Source: Aphanomyces cochlioides (lineage: Eukaryota; Oomycota; Saprolegniomycetes; Saprolegniales; Verrucalvaceae). Taken from it: a DNA stretch of 64,000 bases. A program made the position numbers and the translations under genes. The stretch spans positions 434,001 to 498,000 of the forward strand of contig JAHQRK010000020.1 of NCBI GenBank assembly GCA_019828595.1. Reading direction: 5' to 3'. Numbering within the stretch: position 1 is the first letter of the stretch; the number at the start of each line of letters is the position of its first letter. Shown here one piece after another: positions 1 to 10,607 of the stretch. The notes beneath the pieces are model-generated. The model saw nothing but the letters and a program-made list of their open reading frames with translations, did no database searches and had not been told where the DNA came from.

Positions 1-25
1 ATCCTGTTGACGATGGAATTTCTAG

Positions 26-3000
26 CTCATGCGGTGTATTATCATTCAGCGTCTCGAAGCCATCCCTGGCATTGCCCTCGTTACGTTCACGTCCTCTCCT
101 AGCCTTCATCTATCCAAGGACGATGAATCAAACGAAGAAAGCGAGTATATTTATTGCTTGATTCGTATTTCGAGAGAGCTGCTCTTCCAACTTGCAGATG
201 AGTACGACACACTCGTCCCGATTTGGCCTCAAATTGATCCTGGCAGCGAGGTTTGCTATCCTTTCCACCATAACTTTGATTCTTTCCCCTCTACACTTAG
301 TACTGGGACACGCATGATGCTGAAGTCGTCTGGACGATCGAAGAAGCCGAGCGTGAACTTCATCGCATGTTCTTGGAAGGCCAAATCCATGCCAATGAAG
401 CTCAAATTCTGGCTAATGAGACTGCAGCGATGGTTTCCCGACGCATTCACGCCATTCAACGCATTGCCGACCGAACCATTGACCGAACACCGTTATTCCC
501 GCTCTACTTTCCCTATCGCCATGCCGCTGCGTATGAATACCTCTACCGCCACGTCGAGAGCTGTCAAACCAGCATGCCATTCCGCATCGTGGATAAAATC
601 CGACTAACCAAAACACTCATCGACGGCGAATTCAACTTGGACATGCTACGGCAGAAGAAATTCCTCCATCATCACATGTGTGTCCATACGCGCGAGCTGA
701 CCGACGAAGACGATGCGACGTTGGAAACTCTCTGCGACCAGTGGGGCAGTCTGACTTCGTGTGCGTCTTCCTACGAGCACTGCCAGCATCCCATCCAAGT
801 CTTGTACTTTCAGCCGATTCCATTGATCCGCAACTATTTCGGCGAGCAATTGGCTTTATGTACGTTCGCCTTCGTCCCCTTCTGTCCAAGCTGGTGTGTC
901 TTGTAGATTTTGCGTTCTTGTCGTTCTACGCAGATCAACTCGTCCCGCTCGTTGTGCTGGCGTTTGCTGCACCAATTCTTCAGCTCGTGTTGACGTCGTA
1001 TTTTACCATCACGCTTGCAGTTTGGAATTGCTTGTACATGGGTCGCCTCATGCGAAAATGGCGCCTCAACGAGCAGAAATACGCTCGCATTTGGGGCATG
1101 GAAGAAGTCAAATACGACAATTCGATCCGCGCAGAGTACATTGGCGCCGTGAGGATTAGTCCGATCCACAATCTTCCAGAGATATACTCGCCGCCGTCCG
1201 TCCAAGTATGTCCTTTGCAAATGAAATTGATGGTGGAGAATTGTTGTAGCACATGAAACGCTGCCAGAGCTTGGCACTCTTGTGGCTCACGATTGCATTG
1301 AACGGCGCTGTGATTTATGGCATATTTGCCGCGCAAGCTCATGTCGAATCGACGTATGACGTGCCCTCCTTGGTGCTCTACTCGAATATCGTCATTGCTT
1401 TCATCATCAATATGTCCCAAACGCCATTCCACGCTGTAAATTCCATCCTGGGCTGCGAATTCTCATGCAACTTTGCCTTGTAGGTCGCCTTGTGGCTCAA
1501 CAATTGGGAAAACCATCGCACGATCAATCAATACGACGTCGGCTTGACCGTCAAATGTACGATGGCTTTCCATGGACATTGATGGCGTTGACACGATTGT
1601 AGTTGCGATTTTCCAAACGCTCAACTATTTCTACCCGATTCTCTTCTCGATGATCGCCAAGCCATACTTGTTTGGCTGCAACAAGACGCGCATGCCGTCG
1701 CTAGATGCGTCTGCTTGCAGCACTGAGACGGCCAACCTACTCGCTGTCATCTTGCTCTTCAACTTTGTCTTGTCGGTCAGGGAAATCTCCTCGCCGCTGT
1801 ATGAATCACTCCTTCATGGCTATCGCAAGTGGCGCAACTCGATCCACTACGAGTCTATGTATATCGTTAAGCTCTCCTTGTAGCTTGATGACCACTTGTA
1901 GGAGCGAACGGCAACCGCAGCACCAGCGGCAGCAAGTAGAATTCCCAACAATTGATCATGAAATGGCGTTGGAAGCGTATGATGGCGTCTTGTTTGACTA
2001 CGCGCAGATTGCGATTCCGTTCGGCTACGTCGCGCTGTTTGCCGCGTTGGCCCCTGGTGCTGCTATCATGGCCTTTGGAATCATTATCTGCCAGGTACAA
2101 GCATTCCTAGCAACCACAAGTCCGAGCGATAGCTGTAGATTCGAGTCGATGCGTACAAGTTGTGCTTTTCACTGCAGCGGCCATTCCCAACAGCGTCGGC
2201 GACAATCGGTGGCTGGGGTTTGTACTTTGAAATGGTCTCGCTGGGCGGCGTTGTCGTCAATGCTGTGATTGTGAGTGTGGCCGACATGCTCGTCGACCAT
2301 GCGCACTTGACAACGATTCCCATGAACAATTGGCTCGGTCATTTGTTTTCCTTCACGCTGCTCATGGGAATTCTCTACGTCCTCCACCTCATCACGCGCT
2401 TGGACGACACGACCGATCGAAACACACGGCACGAGCTCAAGAGCGTCCAGAAGCGGCTAGACCATTTGCGCAATTTGTACTTGTACCAGCTCACATCGAC
2501 GAACGCAGCGACGCAAGTTAAAGTCGAACGTCCTCGAGGCGACATTTACTTGAATGGTACGCCGCCGTCGACGTCGCCGATCCTTGCCTTCATTTTGGAT
2601 CTTCTAGGAGTCTATCGGTACATTATCAGTGGCGACATCGAAGACAGCGACCAAGTGGATGAACTTCGCGAGGAATTGCACAATTTGGAAATGGCCATCT
2701 TGCGCGATCGACCGAACGATGGCGAGCCCATCGGCACGTTGTACCTCGTCGTAGTCGGCGCGAATATTCTGCCCGTCATGGATCGATCCACGAAAGCACT
2801 CGACGGCTTTGTCAAAGTGAAACTCAAGCTCAATGAAAAGTTTATCTCGACGAAGAACAAGACGGCCGTGAAGCGCAAGCAGCGCAGTCCCGTGTGGAAC
2901 GCGACGTTTGAATTCAAACTCGTGAGTTTGGACACGGTCCTCCATTTAGAAGTCATGGATTGGAACATGGTCGGCAAGAGTGAAAGCGTCGGTGTTGCGA

Positions 3001-3390
3001 CCGTTCCTGTGTCCCAAGTCCTCCTGACATCCGTCGATTTTGACGACGCGACGATCGAAGTTCGTCTTCGATTCCTCGCAATTTTTTGACGTTGTGGAAC
3101 GTAGAACACATGCGATATGGTCGCCGTGGACGCGCCGATCGACTTGGCCGACGGTTTGCTGGAGTCGATGGCCAAAGACATTCCAAAGTTCGGCCGGCCC
3201 GTGGTGCATTTGTCCATGGGGATCAAATTGTACGCGGTATGTTGGAAGAAACTATTCCATGTTGACGAGGATGCAATTTCTGTAGCATGGATGCCGCCAC
3301 CTGCGGCATTTCAATCGAAAATTGCGTGTCCAGGCGATTTTGCAAGCCATGGAGACATATTTGGTGTGGAAACATGACGAGTATGAATAA
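26..3390 (+). CDS. Anoctamin (TMEM16) family protein with C-terminal C2 domain, 5' end outside window
   Basis: TMEM16 proteins are dimeric membrane proteins acting as lipid scramblases, Cl- channels or ER–membrane tethers. Ten exons join in frame to 982 residues: 26–250, 301–859, 907–1205, 1250–1435, 1484–1556, 1603–1858, 1902–2094, 2139–3059, 3105–3236, 3286–3390, with introns of 43–50 nt. Base 26 follows a 3' splice-site-like sequence, so the N-terminus lies upstream. Family signatures are YFGEQLALYFAFLSFY (across the intron at 860–906), LNNWENHRTINQYD and RVDAYKLC, each within the expected order of membrane segments. After the last membrane helix come a charged helical stretch and a C2 domain (about 2730–3236) with LPVMDRS and GRPVVHLSMGIKL. 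A C2 domain is not part of canonical animal TMEM16 proteins. At the helix before RVDAYK a Gln occupies the position where Ca-gated members have a Glu ligand. Function (scramblase, channel or tether) cannot be decided. Confidence 0.88.
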
Positions 3391-3441
3391 ATAGAGCAGC
3401 GCGCGCAGCGCTGTTAATGATCTAGAGACCCCAGGAAGAGG

Positions 3442-4347
3442 TTAAACTGGCGGCGAGTTGTTGCCAGTGAAATGTGATTCTTGATACGAGCGATCCATCG
3501 TCTTGGACGTCGTCGTGTGCGAGTCGACGCGGTTCGGCCTCGTGATTTTAGCAGTTGTCGTCAGTCGCCGTTGGAGGTAGAGGAGGCAAATGACAGGGAA
3601 GACTGTTGGAACCAAGTCAGACCAGACGTGAAAGGGAACCATCGACATGGAGGCAAACGCATCGACGCCAAGGACGGCCATGAGGTTGAAGAATAAGCGG
3701 ATCCACGTCGTAAAAACAATAATGCAGACGGACAGCACGAGCCTGACCATCGATCGATGTACGTCGTTTTCGTCCAAGTACGGCTCGGACTGCAGCAGGC
3801 GTTTGCGGATCTTGAGCCCCTGAACGATCAGGAGGATTGTTGCTGCAATGGCCGCGACGCTTCCCACGACAACAAGACTTGTGAGTTCACTACTCTTGCT
3901 GTAGGCAATAAGGCCTGCAAGGGTGTCGTCAAACTTGACGATGCAGGTACAAGCAACAATGGCCCAGAGAAAGACAACAACGTTGCTCCCAATGACAATT
4001 CGCCGGACTGTAAAGCGACTGTCAGTGACGCGACCGCTCTGAGCGACTTCAGCCCACTCGACACCAACATAGGAAAACGTCATGAGGAGCAATAACGTTG
4101 CAAAGAGCGTCGTGACGAAGGCGAAGACCCATACTTCGGCGTCTGGGAACCAAACGAACTGCACAGCTTTGGGGAGTCGGAACAGAATCACCTGAAGGAG
4201 GACGATGTGGAAAATGATGCGTGGTCGACTGCTCTTGTGACGGATGTGTAGATACAGACGATACGCAATGGAGACGCCGATAATGCTGTAGAGGGATAAG
4301 AAGAGGATGCCCGTCACCGCGATGTCTGTCAAAGACGGGATGTTCAT
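3442..4347 (-). CDS. Seven-pass membrane protein, THH1/TOM1/TOM3-like
   Basis: A 301-residue single-exon protein, starting at the ATG that opens MNIPSLTDIAV. About seven hydrophobic segments are separated by short charged loops. A SYVGVEWAEVAQ motif and a C-terminal helix ending in LLYLQRR resemble the plant/fungal THH1/TOM1/TOM3 domain, whose members are multipass proteins of vacuolar or other endomembranes. The tail after residue ~270 is Ser/Thr rich and likely cytosolic. The frame stays open upstream to an ATG at 4527, but that part is AT-rich and low-complexity. A stretch just upstream (DRHHVHHEQGPADAV) might be coding from a spliced exon, since a 3' splice-like sequence precedes it. It could instead be a divergent GPCR-like protein; I assign the fold, not a function. 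Confidence 0.65.
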   Translation of the reverse strand: MNIPSLTDIAVTGILFLSLYSIIGVSIAYRLYLHIRHKSSRPRIIFHIVLLQVILFRLPKAVQFVWFPDAEVWVFAFVTTLFATLLLLMTFSYVGVEWAEVAQSGRVTDSRFTVRRIVIGSNVVVFLWAIVACTCIVKFDDTLAGLIAYSKSSELTSLVVVGSVAAIAATILLIVQGLKIRKRLLQSEPYLDENDVHRSMVRLVLSVCIIVFTTWIRLFFNLMAVLGVDAFASMSMVPFHVWSDLVPTVFPVICLLYLQRRLTTTAKITRPNRVDSHTTTSKTMDRSYQESHFTGNNSPPV

Positions 4348-4983
4348 CTCAAGATGCAATGAATCGGGCTGGTTGATCCACCAGTCAAGTAAAGTCACGG
4401 CGTCGGCTGGCCCTTGTTCATGGTGAACATGATGGCGATCTGCCAAATGTGAAACACAAAAATAATAAAAACTAAGCATATAATATATAATAATAAATAA
4501 ATGTAAGTGTAGAAGAAATAAATACATTTCTATTAGAAATTCTACATAGAAAAGTATATTTTCACTTCTAACCTTGAGTTCGTCATAGTAGAGACATAAA
4601 CATATTCACACTGGATTTGACTCGATGGCGCCACATGGTCCATCGATTGTGAGTTCTTTTCTGACAAGTTGAGAGTGCTATGATATTTCACTTTTGTTTA
4701 TTGTTCGTAGCTTGAAATTCGAGCTCAAGGGTCATAATACCAGCCTGAATCATTGGGATGACGAGTACTGTTGTGCTTTTTTTTCGCTCAAAATTGAAAG
4801 AAAATCGAGCGAAGTTGCAGTCATTTTTGTGAGTTTTTGACAGATTTCTGAAATTTAGGCGAAAAGTTGAAACGTTGTCGACTGTATCTTTGAGAGACAC
4901 GGAGAGATAACGATGGAGGGAGAGTCGAGTTCGACACCGTTCAACAGATGGAGAATGGTATTCCATGTCTCTATCTTTTCTAT
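4348..4983. other. AT-rich intergenic stretch
   Basis: Roughly 640 bases between the start side of the 7-pass membrane gene and the 3' end of the TrhO–methyltransferase gene. It contains A/T runs and short open frames without recognisable domains. I see no RNA gene or repeat. Confidence 0.5.
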
Positions 4984-6932
4984 CTACTTATGGTTCCATT
5001 GGACTAGCGTCATGCCATCCCACATGGGCACAACAAAGCTCCGTGTGCGCTGATCTTGAGCCACGAGTTGGTTCAACTTGACGAGTTTTTGTGCAATCTT
5101 GTCCTTGGGGTTGCCATTGCCGACAGCTTGATCGACGACTTGACCTCGGAAGAGAGTGTTGTCAAAGACCACCATACCATGTTTTGAAAGCAAGTTCAGG
5201 TCGAGAATCGTGTCATACAAGGCCGTGTAACTTGACTTATTGCCGTCGACAAAGATAAAATCGAATTGACGATGTGCCCGGCCCATTTCTTTCACCAGAT
5301 CCAAACCATCTTGAAGACGAACATCGATAGCAATCTTGGCATTGTCAAAGTATTTCTTCGTCCACTCGACAGCAGCAGGATCAACGTCGCACGTGATGAC
5401 ATTCTGCGGCTTTGGAACTGCCAAGGCCATGGCCAAGGCTGAGAAACCAGTGAAGCAACCAATTTCAAGGACGTTTTCAGCTCGCACGGACTGCACGAGG
5501 AATTGCAAGTACAGGGCTTGAGCATACGGCACCATCTTGGCTGTCATGGATTCCGGCCAGTGGTTACTGATTGCCGCACTGAGTTTTTCGAGTTGGAGGT
5601 TCTTGGAGGCTGATTTAATCGATGCATGATCGACGATGTAGTTGTTCAGGTCATCCGACGGCACGCATTGATATGTCGAGAACGATCGCGCCGATCGAAT
5701 AAACCCAGGACGACGCAGACGACCGTTTGGCACCAAATGGTGTTGAAAATGATGGGCGTTCTGTTTGGCAAATGCACGCCGTTCATCCGGCGACATATCT
5801 TGCATTTTGTTCATGATGGATTGGCAACGTGTGGAACAAGCACCTTGAAAGGCTTGGGTGCATGCTGCACATTGTATCACAAGGCCATGGCAAAGCGTAT
5901 TGGAACAATTGGTGTGAGTGTTGCAAGGAGCGCCGCACGTATAGCACATCGAGAGTACATCTTCTGTGATGGTTGTGTTGGCGTTGGAAAGACGCTGGTC
6001 AAAGACAAAGTTTCGACCGCGAAATTTCGACTCGACGTTGGTTTCTTTGACATATTCCGCGTAGTGAACAATACCTCCTTGAAGTCGTTGGACGTCAGTG
6101 TATCTACAATCAAACTAACTCAACCTCGATCCTGTGGTCTGTGGTCGTACCCTTTCTGTGTCAAGTACGCGCCAACCTTTTCGCATCGAATACCGCCAGT
6201 GCAGTAAATCATACAAGTTATATCTTTGGACGTGTTTTCAAGAATTTCGTCCAACGTCTCGAAGGTCTCCTTGAAGGTTTCAACCATGATTCGCTCTGCG
6301 CCGTCAAAGCGACCAACATCATGCTCGTAGTAGTTTCGACAGTCAAATATACGCTTAGGACGGCTCGTATCGCTTAATGCATTGTGCCATTCCTGAGGTG
6401 AGAGCTCTTTACCTCGGTAAGACATGTCGAGAGGCTCCGTCAGGCCGTCGTTTGCAAGACGTGGTCGTACACGGATATGGAGTGTGTGAAAGGGTGGCCT
6501 GTCGTTGTTTTCTTCAGTGAGTTCGCCGCCTGAGTTAAAAAAGACGCCTTGAAACAGTGGGTGTGGATGGGTTTCCAAACATGCTCGAAAATCGTAATAC
6601 CTTGTCGCGGGGACTGTGATTTGGGCATTGATGCCTTCGTGCGCGATATAGACGCGGCCCAAAACCCCAAATTCACTCCACTTCTGAAGCATTGACTTGC
6701 GCAGCATGGGTAATTCAGCTGGCTCGACTTGCATATACTTGTAAAACGAGATGTACTGTTGTCGAGACGACGTTTCGTTTGACGCATGAAGAGTCGATGA
6801 AAACCGTGCAGTTGAAGCTGCAGATCCCGCAGGACAGTTTGATGATACAGCGTGTAAGTAGGATAGAAGTGGTGCTTGTCGGATCCACGGCACGGTTTCA
6901 ACACGCCGCAACGAGATAAGACGGCTTAGCAT
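4984..6932 (-). CDS. Fusion of TrhO-type tRNA U34 hydroxylase (rhodanese) and class I O-methyltransferase
   Basis: Two exons (6932–6151 and 6103–4984) joined across a 47-nt GT–AG intron give 633 residues; the junction restores QKGYTDVQRLQGGIVHYAEY. Residues 1–50 look like a mitochondrial presequence. Residues ~58–355 are a complete TrhO (YceA/UPF0176) protein: RVYIAHEGINAQ, the rhodanese loop CTGGIRC with its catalytic Cys at 244, and the Cys-rich C-terminal zinc-like module (Cys 314–354). Residues ~410–633 are a Methyltransf_3 O-methyltransferase: SAM loop EIGCFTGFS (474–482), FVDGNK with Asp 546 and DNTLF with Asp 574 as metal ligands. TrhO makes 5-hydroxyuridine at tRNA wobble U34. In Bacillus the next step, to 5-methoxyuridine, is made by TrmR, a methyltransferase of this same family. 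A bifunctional mo5U34 synthase, probably mitochondrial, is therefore inferred. Another small-molecule or catechol-like substrate for the methyltransferase half cannot be excluded. The upstream ATG at 6980 would add 16 residues and spoil the presequence. Confidence 0.9.
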
Positions 6933-7694
6933 GATGCAAGTCTTTGAATGGCGCGCACTTTCGCAGCATAAACATGCCAACGCTAATGAATGAATGAGAT
7001 TGGTCGAAAATCAAGAAATTCATGAATTTAATTTGTCAAAATAAAAACGAATAAATTATTTCATTGGCTAAAATTATACATGTAGTACAAAATGATATGA
7101 TATGATTGGTGCATTTAAATAATTGCTGACAACTAGGAAAAGATTGGATAATGACGTTGGAATTTCGTCGGGAAAACCCGATGACTAAGAAAGAATATCT
7201 CAACGTATTCATCAGCGCGCAGTCATTCTTTGGGTGGTGAAGTGATCTTGATCTCTTCAAGTTGCAACTATTGAAGTTTATTCACAATAATTCAGAAAAA
7301 AAGAAGATTGCAGTAATTTTAGATTGGCTATTAATTTCCATGATTTATTGCCCTCCTGCCATCAAAGTAGCAAATTTCTCACTGACAGAATCGACAACAA
7401 TAGTGGATCTCACAATCTCAAAGAGCGCAGGAACAACACAAGCAATGCTATCAAGTTCATCTGGGGCTATGTGATCTCAAAAACGTCGTTAGTTTTTGCA
7501 TCTTGTCACGGTGATTGGTTAAGTAAATAATTTGATTCGCTGTAATTGCTGTATTTAATATATTTTGATTGGCTGATTTGAATATTTATTTAAAATTTAT
7601 AAAAATTATAATTGGCTTAATCCTGTGAACCAAACATTTCAACAGATCGCTACCTCTGATCAGTCCTTAAGTGCTGTAGGGTGGAAGGAAGAAG
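6933..7694. other. AT-rich bidirectional intergenic region
   Basis: Separates two divergently transcribed genes (TrhO–methyltransferase on minus, U2A' on plus) and so should hold both promoters. It contains repeated ATTGG/CCAAT-type boxes, for example near 7062, 7108, 7323, 7514, 7566 and 7612, and long A/T runs. No gene is supported. Confidence 0.5.
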
Positions 7695-9020
7695 ATGCGT
7701 CTGACGGCAGAACTCATTTTGAATGCTCGTTCACATATCAATCCTCTGCGGGAAAGGGAGTTAGATCTGCGAGGTACGGCATTTTGGGCTTGATAAGTGA
7801 TGTTAAATGACTATAGGGTTGAAAATCCCAGCGATTGAGAATTTGGGCGCGACCAAAGTACGTTCGGTCTTGTATGTCGGAGAGGACTAAAAAGAGGCTT
7901 GCCTCGCGCTGAACAGGATGGATATGATTGCTTGGACATGTCAGACAACGAAATCAAGAAGTTGGAAAATTTCCCACGCCTTAAACGGCTTCGAATGCTC
8001 TTGCTCCATAACAACAAGATCAACCGCATCCAAGACAACTTGACTGAATCAATCCCAAACCTCGCCGTGCTGCTCATGACAAATAACAGCATTGCCAATC
8101 TCACGGATGTTGACGCGCTCCGTTGCTTTGACTATTTGGATATCCTTTTCTACATTGTTTATCCTCACTTGATCCTCCTCGATAAATAGTTATCCTTGAC
8201 CTCCTAGCACATACCCTCTCACTGATTGGCAACCCCGTCACGCGCAAGTCGTACTACCGCGAATACGTCATCCACACGCTGCCCAACTTGCGAGTGCTCG
8301 ACTTCAAGAAAATTCGACCAGTCGAGCGTGAAGAAGCTGCTCGTTTGTTCAATTCTCTTGCAGGAAAGAAGATTGTCGAAGGTGACACTAATGCAGATGT
8401 TGGTGCTCCTCCACCACCTGCAGCTGCACCTCCAGCCCCCACGACAGCAACTCGGCCAACATTGAACGAACTAAAGACTGCGATTTCCAACGCCAAATCT
8501 GTCGAGGAAGTTGAGCGACTCGAAGCACAAATCAAGGTATTTCCATCTACGCATATTGTGTGTCGTGACTCCGTGTCCATTTTAGTCTCTCTCTCCTCCT
8601 CGGCAGCACCAGCAACCCCCACCTCCACCACCAGCTATTCCGTCCCCAAAGAAAGAGCGGCAACATCCAGTCGGTGCTCCTGAAGCTGTGTTGACACCCA
8701 AGAAAGAAGCTGCGTCGCCCAAGAAGGAACCTGTGAAGGCTCGTAAGGCATCACCACGAAAAGCTCCAGCAGCTGCTGCGCCAGATGACATGGATGTCGA
8801 TGAAGAGCCTCCCAGTGGAAATCATCACGAAGAATCAGCTCCAGCAGTAGTCATATCGACGCCAGTGAAGTCACCAGCAAAGCGCTCCAAGCCAGCTACA
8901 CCAGCTTCATCGCTCAAAGTGACGGAACTCCGCGACGAGCTCAAACGTCGAGGGCTGTCTACGAAAGGTAACAAGGCAGAATTAGTGGCGCGGTTGGAAG
9001 CAGCCGATGAAGCTCAATAA
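7695..9020 (+). CDS. U2 snRNP component U2A' (LRR protein) with C-terminal SAP domain
   Basis: U2A' binds U2B'' and U2 snRNA in the spliceosome. The start ATG at 7695 opens MRLTAELILNARSHINPL and is followed, after a 43-nt intron (7774–7816), by the family motif KIPAIENLGATK. A 59-nt intron (7858–7916) leads to SDNEIKKLENFPRL and LLLHNNKINRI leucine-rich repeats, then NPVTRKSYYREYVIHTLP and LRVLDFKKIRPVEREEA, all matching U2A' closely. The junction between about 8115 and 8210 is unresolved: the best canonical fit removes about 8118–8185 but lengthens the last repeat by a residue. A 49-nt intron (8537–8585) precedes a Pro-rich, Lys-rich tail ending in a SAP motif (KVTELRDELKRRGLSTKGNK), a DNA/RNA-binding helix pair. 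Canonical U2A' lacks a SAP domain. It is a core spliceosomal gene, so it is expected to be constitutively expressed. Confidence 0.88.
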
Positions 9021-9033
9021 GAAGCGTTCGTGT

Positions 9034-10607
9034 CTATTCGATCGGTGCTGGTGTAGCAGTGAGAGCGGTGGCGGAAGCAGCTCGTGCTACCGATTTCGCC
9101 CGCGCTCGCTTGTTGACGGCCGTGACTGGAATAAAGTCATCTTGCTCTTCTCGGTACTGGTACATCAATGGCACACCTACGACATGAGATTGCGGGCTTC
9201 CTTGAAGCATGGCTTTACCTGTAGGTGCTAACAGACGGCAGTTTCCAGGCTGGGACTTCTCAAGCGCCATTTGGCTCACGTAGGTTGCGTCGTCCATCGC
9301 TTCGAGCATTTTGATGAATGTTCGAATGACAAATCCATGCGTCGACATAAGCACATTTTTCCCCGCACGGAGATGTGGGAGAATGAACTCTTGGAAGAAT
9401 GGCCATGCTCGCGCTTCGATATCGGCGCAACTTTCGCCTTTGAGGCCTGGGAATTTGAGCCGGTAGTCGTTGCGAATTGGGCCAAGACCACTTGGATGGT
9501 GTGTCGATGGCACGCCTTGGAGCGAGCCAAAATGCCGCTCGTTGAGCGCAGCAGTCACATACACTGGCAATACAAAGCGCGTTGGATCGGGTTCGTAGAG
9601 GTCGTCAAATTCTGGCGCATCAAGGGGCGACGAGTAGACGGTGACCGGCGTCTTCCCACTTTCATGGATGGACAACGCTAATGCGACCTAGATTTGGAGG
9701 ATGAGAAGAGAAATATTATGTCCATGGGCGTGCGGTGGAACGAGCACGATCCATTTGAGAGCAAAAGACAAGATCGAGGGGGATGTGCTGCAACGCTTGG
9801 CCAGCTTCAAGCGCTTCTTGGATCCCAACGTCAGAGAGCGGTACATCAACAGTCCCAGCATATCGCCAGACTTTATCAGGCTCAGCGGGTTTGCGATTCC
9901 ACACAGATTGGCCGTGACGCATGAGGATGAGCATGCCCGAACTTCGGGCATCCTTGTCAAAATACGTGAGATCTGTCGCGTTCTCCCACACGATGCTATG
10001 GCTATGTGGCAGCACGTGTGGTTCTGGTAACGCGAAGATTTCCTACAGGATCGAGCGCAATAAGATTCATTGCTTGAAGGAGGGGCATACATTTGCGCTG
10101 CTGACGCGACGCATAGACGATGATGTTGGCGCTGCGGCGTGCGATGTACGCCGAGGTGTCGTTGGTCCAGAAGGACCCGGCGGTTGTTTGTTTGATTTCT
10201 TGGTGTATCGAAGCAGCGCTTGGACTTGGAGTGTCAGGCATATCCCAAGCACGATCCACGCGCTCTCTTTGAGCATTCTGTGGTTGTTGCCGTTTCAGAT
10301 CCAAATCACAGCACACCATTGAAGCTGGAGGCTTCCACTCTGAAGTCATCCAACACCTTACATAGAATCCTCTCCAGTGATTATCTACATATTCTCGTCT
10401 TTCTACTTCATCTACAGGAATCTCATGCCGCCAGCGCGCGAAGCTTGGAACGATTCCAGCAATGGCTCTTCCTCTCTGCGCCTATTTTTTCCATTGGGAT
10501 GTGCTGATCACCAAGTTCGTAACGCAATGGCTGCGAGAGGCATCGTCTGGGTTATCCAGTGTCGAGTTCAAGCAGACGCTTGAGGTTTCCTCTGCCGTCG
10601 CGGCCAT
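9034..10607 (-). CDS. Histidine phosphatase / phosphoglycerate-mutase-like protein with uncharacterised N-terminal part
   Basis: The phosphatase half spans 9934–9734 and 9687–9034. LILMRHGQSVWNRK carries the catalytic His. LNERHFGSLQGV matches the phosphoglycerate mutase signature, and STHGFVIRTFIKMLE carries the second catalytic His. The join needs a GC–AG intron (9688–9733, 46 nt), which restores RARSTVALALSIHE. A start at the Met of MLILMRHG (9934) gives a normal mutase N-terminus. However, the frame is coherent upstream (EIFALPEPHVLPHSHS), and another coding-looking stretch begins at an ATG at 10607 (MAATAEETSSVC), crosses a likely 42-nt intron, and reaches ARRSANIIVYASRQQRK. I could not join that part to the phosphatase at a canonical site near 10035–10080, so there may be one fusion gene or two adjacent genes. 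The N-terminal part has no domain I recognise. Confidence 0.7.

Noticed and set aside
4688..4966. Minus-strand open frame upstream of the 7-pass membrane gene
   Set aside because: AT-driven composition, no domain, no neighbour evidence.
4984..6103. A separate O-methyltransferase gene with its own start at 5949
   Set aside because: The frame extends upstream through the TrhO middle region, and the Cys-rich start of that reading is the normal C-terminal module of TrhO, so it is the second exon of the fusion.
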